The notes under the pieces are model-generated. The model was not told where the DNA came from, did not search any database, and saw nothing but the letters and a program-made list of their open reading frames with translations. Source: a virus. From it: a stretch of DNA of 64,000 bases. This document shows positions 63,507-64,000 of this stretch, piece after piece (within the stretch, counting starts at the first letter, position 1; every line of letters starts with the position of its first letter). The position numbers and the translations under genes were made by a program. The stretch is from IMG/VR virus record IMGVR_UViG_3300025161_000007, positions 1 through 64,000 of that record. The stretch is one strand, 5' to 3'.

Positions 63507-63687
63507 GGACCTATCTCCAGGAGTAGAAGCGCTCGTCTTCGAGGGAAATGCCATCGTAGTCACAGTTGCCGCTTACTCGCTGGGGGTCAACGCGATCTAT
63601 CACCCAATCGTCACCTCCAATGGCGCAGAGAGAGTCACCTCCTGGGCGGAAGAGCTCAAAAAAAGGGGCTACCATGTGGAAGGATGA
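63490..63687 (+). CDS. Unknown 65-residue protein
   Basis: ATG 63490 follows GGGGAGAAGG. An earlier in-frame ATG at 63403 also has GAGGAGG but would overlap the coiled-coil gene almost fully. The product is alpha/beta (VEALVFEGNAIVVTVAAY). I do not recognise it. Its last bases overlap the nuclease start. Confidence 0.5.
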   Translation: MLAVLKDLSPGVEALVFEGNAIVVTVAAYSLGVNAIYHPIVTSNGAERVTSWAEELKKRGYHVEG

Positions 63688-64000
63688 AGAACGACGCATC
63701 GCAAAGCTCTTCTGCGGCACGCGAACGGGGAATCTGGGGTCTAATACCCCCGATGTAACCACCGATACCCTCGCCATCGAGGTCAAAGAGCGCCAATCCT
63801 TACCCAAATGGCTCTGGAAAGCCATCGACCAGGCCCGTACCAACGCCCAAAACCGCATCCCTATCGTCATCCTTCACGAGAAAAACCGTAAACGACGACT
63901 CATCCTCATGGAGCTAGATACCCTTCAGAGGCTACTATGTCCACCGATTGCGACCACTCCTTCCGAACTATCTCTACCTTCCGCGAACGTAAGGGACGTA
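63674..64000 (+). CDS. PD-(D/E)XK nuclease-like protein, runs off the window
   Basis: The frame is open for 109 codons to the window end. TPDVTTDTLAIEVKERQ holds Asp and the ExK pair of a PD-(D/E)XK site, followed by a KAIDQA helix and an IPIVILHE strand, as in phage Holliday junction resolvase-like proteins. It probably cleaves branched or host DNA. The missing C-terminus and the weak ribosome site (AAAAGGGG) limit the call. Confidence 0.65.
   Translation, partial: MWKDEERRIAKLFCGTRTGNLGSNTPDVTTDTLAIEVKERQSLPKWLWKAIDQARTNAQNRIPIVILHEKNRKRRLILMELDTLQRLLCPPIATTPSELSLPSANVRDV
63938..64000 (+). CDS. Start of an overlapping zinc ribbon gene, runs off the window
   Basis: ATG 63938 follows AGAGG with 5 bases between and reads CDH and FRTISTFRERKG before the window ends. 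This resembles CSH and KLVKTFKEG of the 21435 protein, which is also encoded out of frame inside another gene. Only 21 codons are visible. Confidence 0.4.

Overview
The window reads as most of the genome of a temperate, long-tailed (siphovirus-like) double-stranded DNA phage from a bacterial host that I cannot name. It has a tyrosine integrase, a Cro/CI-type repressor, a tRNA-Leu gene, a full head and tail operon with an approximately 2,900-residue tape measure, and a large early block for nucleotide and DNA metabolism. The promoters I see are sigma70-like, often with an extended -10 (TGTGG or TGT before TATAAT), and Shine-Dalgarno sites are strong. A cobalamin-type ribonucleotide reductase and ThyX occur together. 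No DNA polymerase gene is visible.

Layout. (1) Positions 1-3311 form a separate segment with five unrecognised + strand genes. Their coding and non-coding DNA is packed with short perfect or near-perfect hairpins. The same segment has repeated leader elements, two matching pseudoknots and three intrinsic terminators. (2) Positions 3501-29775 are mainly + strand early genes: radical SAM enzyme, SSB, a single-chain RNA polymerase with a GDFDGD motif, HAD phosphatase, RadC, glycosyltransferase, a HEAT/TerD-like protein followed by three tandem structured RNAs, tRNA-Leu, integrase, repressor, a two-part ThyX, class II RNR, many micro zinc ribbons, a DnaB-like ATPase, a Cas4-like nuclease, a Sak4-like ATPase and a sliding clamp. 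(3) Positions 31458-29810 on the minus strand hold a small cassette with a membrane-anchored CHAT (caspase-like) protease. (4) Positions 62413-31498 on the minus strand hold glycosyltransferases and a methyltransferase, HNH, large terminase, portal, metallophosphoesterase, scaffold, capsid, neck and tail-tube genes, frameshifting tail chaperones, the tape measure (with a sigma-factor-like domain) and tail fibres. (5) Positions 62511-64000 return to the + strand with MazG and a PD-(D/E)XK nuclease that runs off the window.

How it fits together. Lysogeny is controlled at 17.9-19.4 kb, where the integrase and repressor converge and divergent promoters lie beside the repressor. Early genes make and protect DNA (SSB, helicase, clamp, nuclease, ThyX, RNR). 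The phage RNA polymerase and the sigma-like segment of the tape measure suggest that it brings or makes its own transcription parts. Late genes run from a consensus TTGACA/TATAAT promoter at 57.7 kb.

The signals most worth following are the RNA-structured segment 1-3311, with its hairpins at every stop codon, pseudoknots and covarying leaders; the three tandem covarying RNAs at 17.49-17.67 kb beside a HEAT/TerD-like protein; the sigma-like domain inside the tape measure; the membrane CHAT protease; and the two-part ThyX. All functional names come from motifs read by eye; no database or folding program was run.
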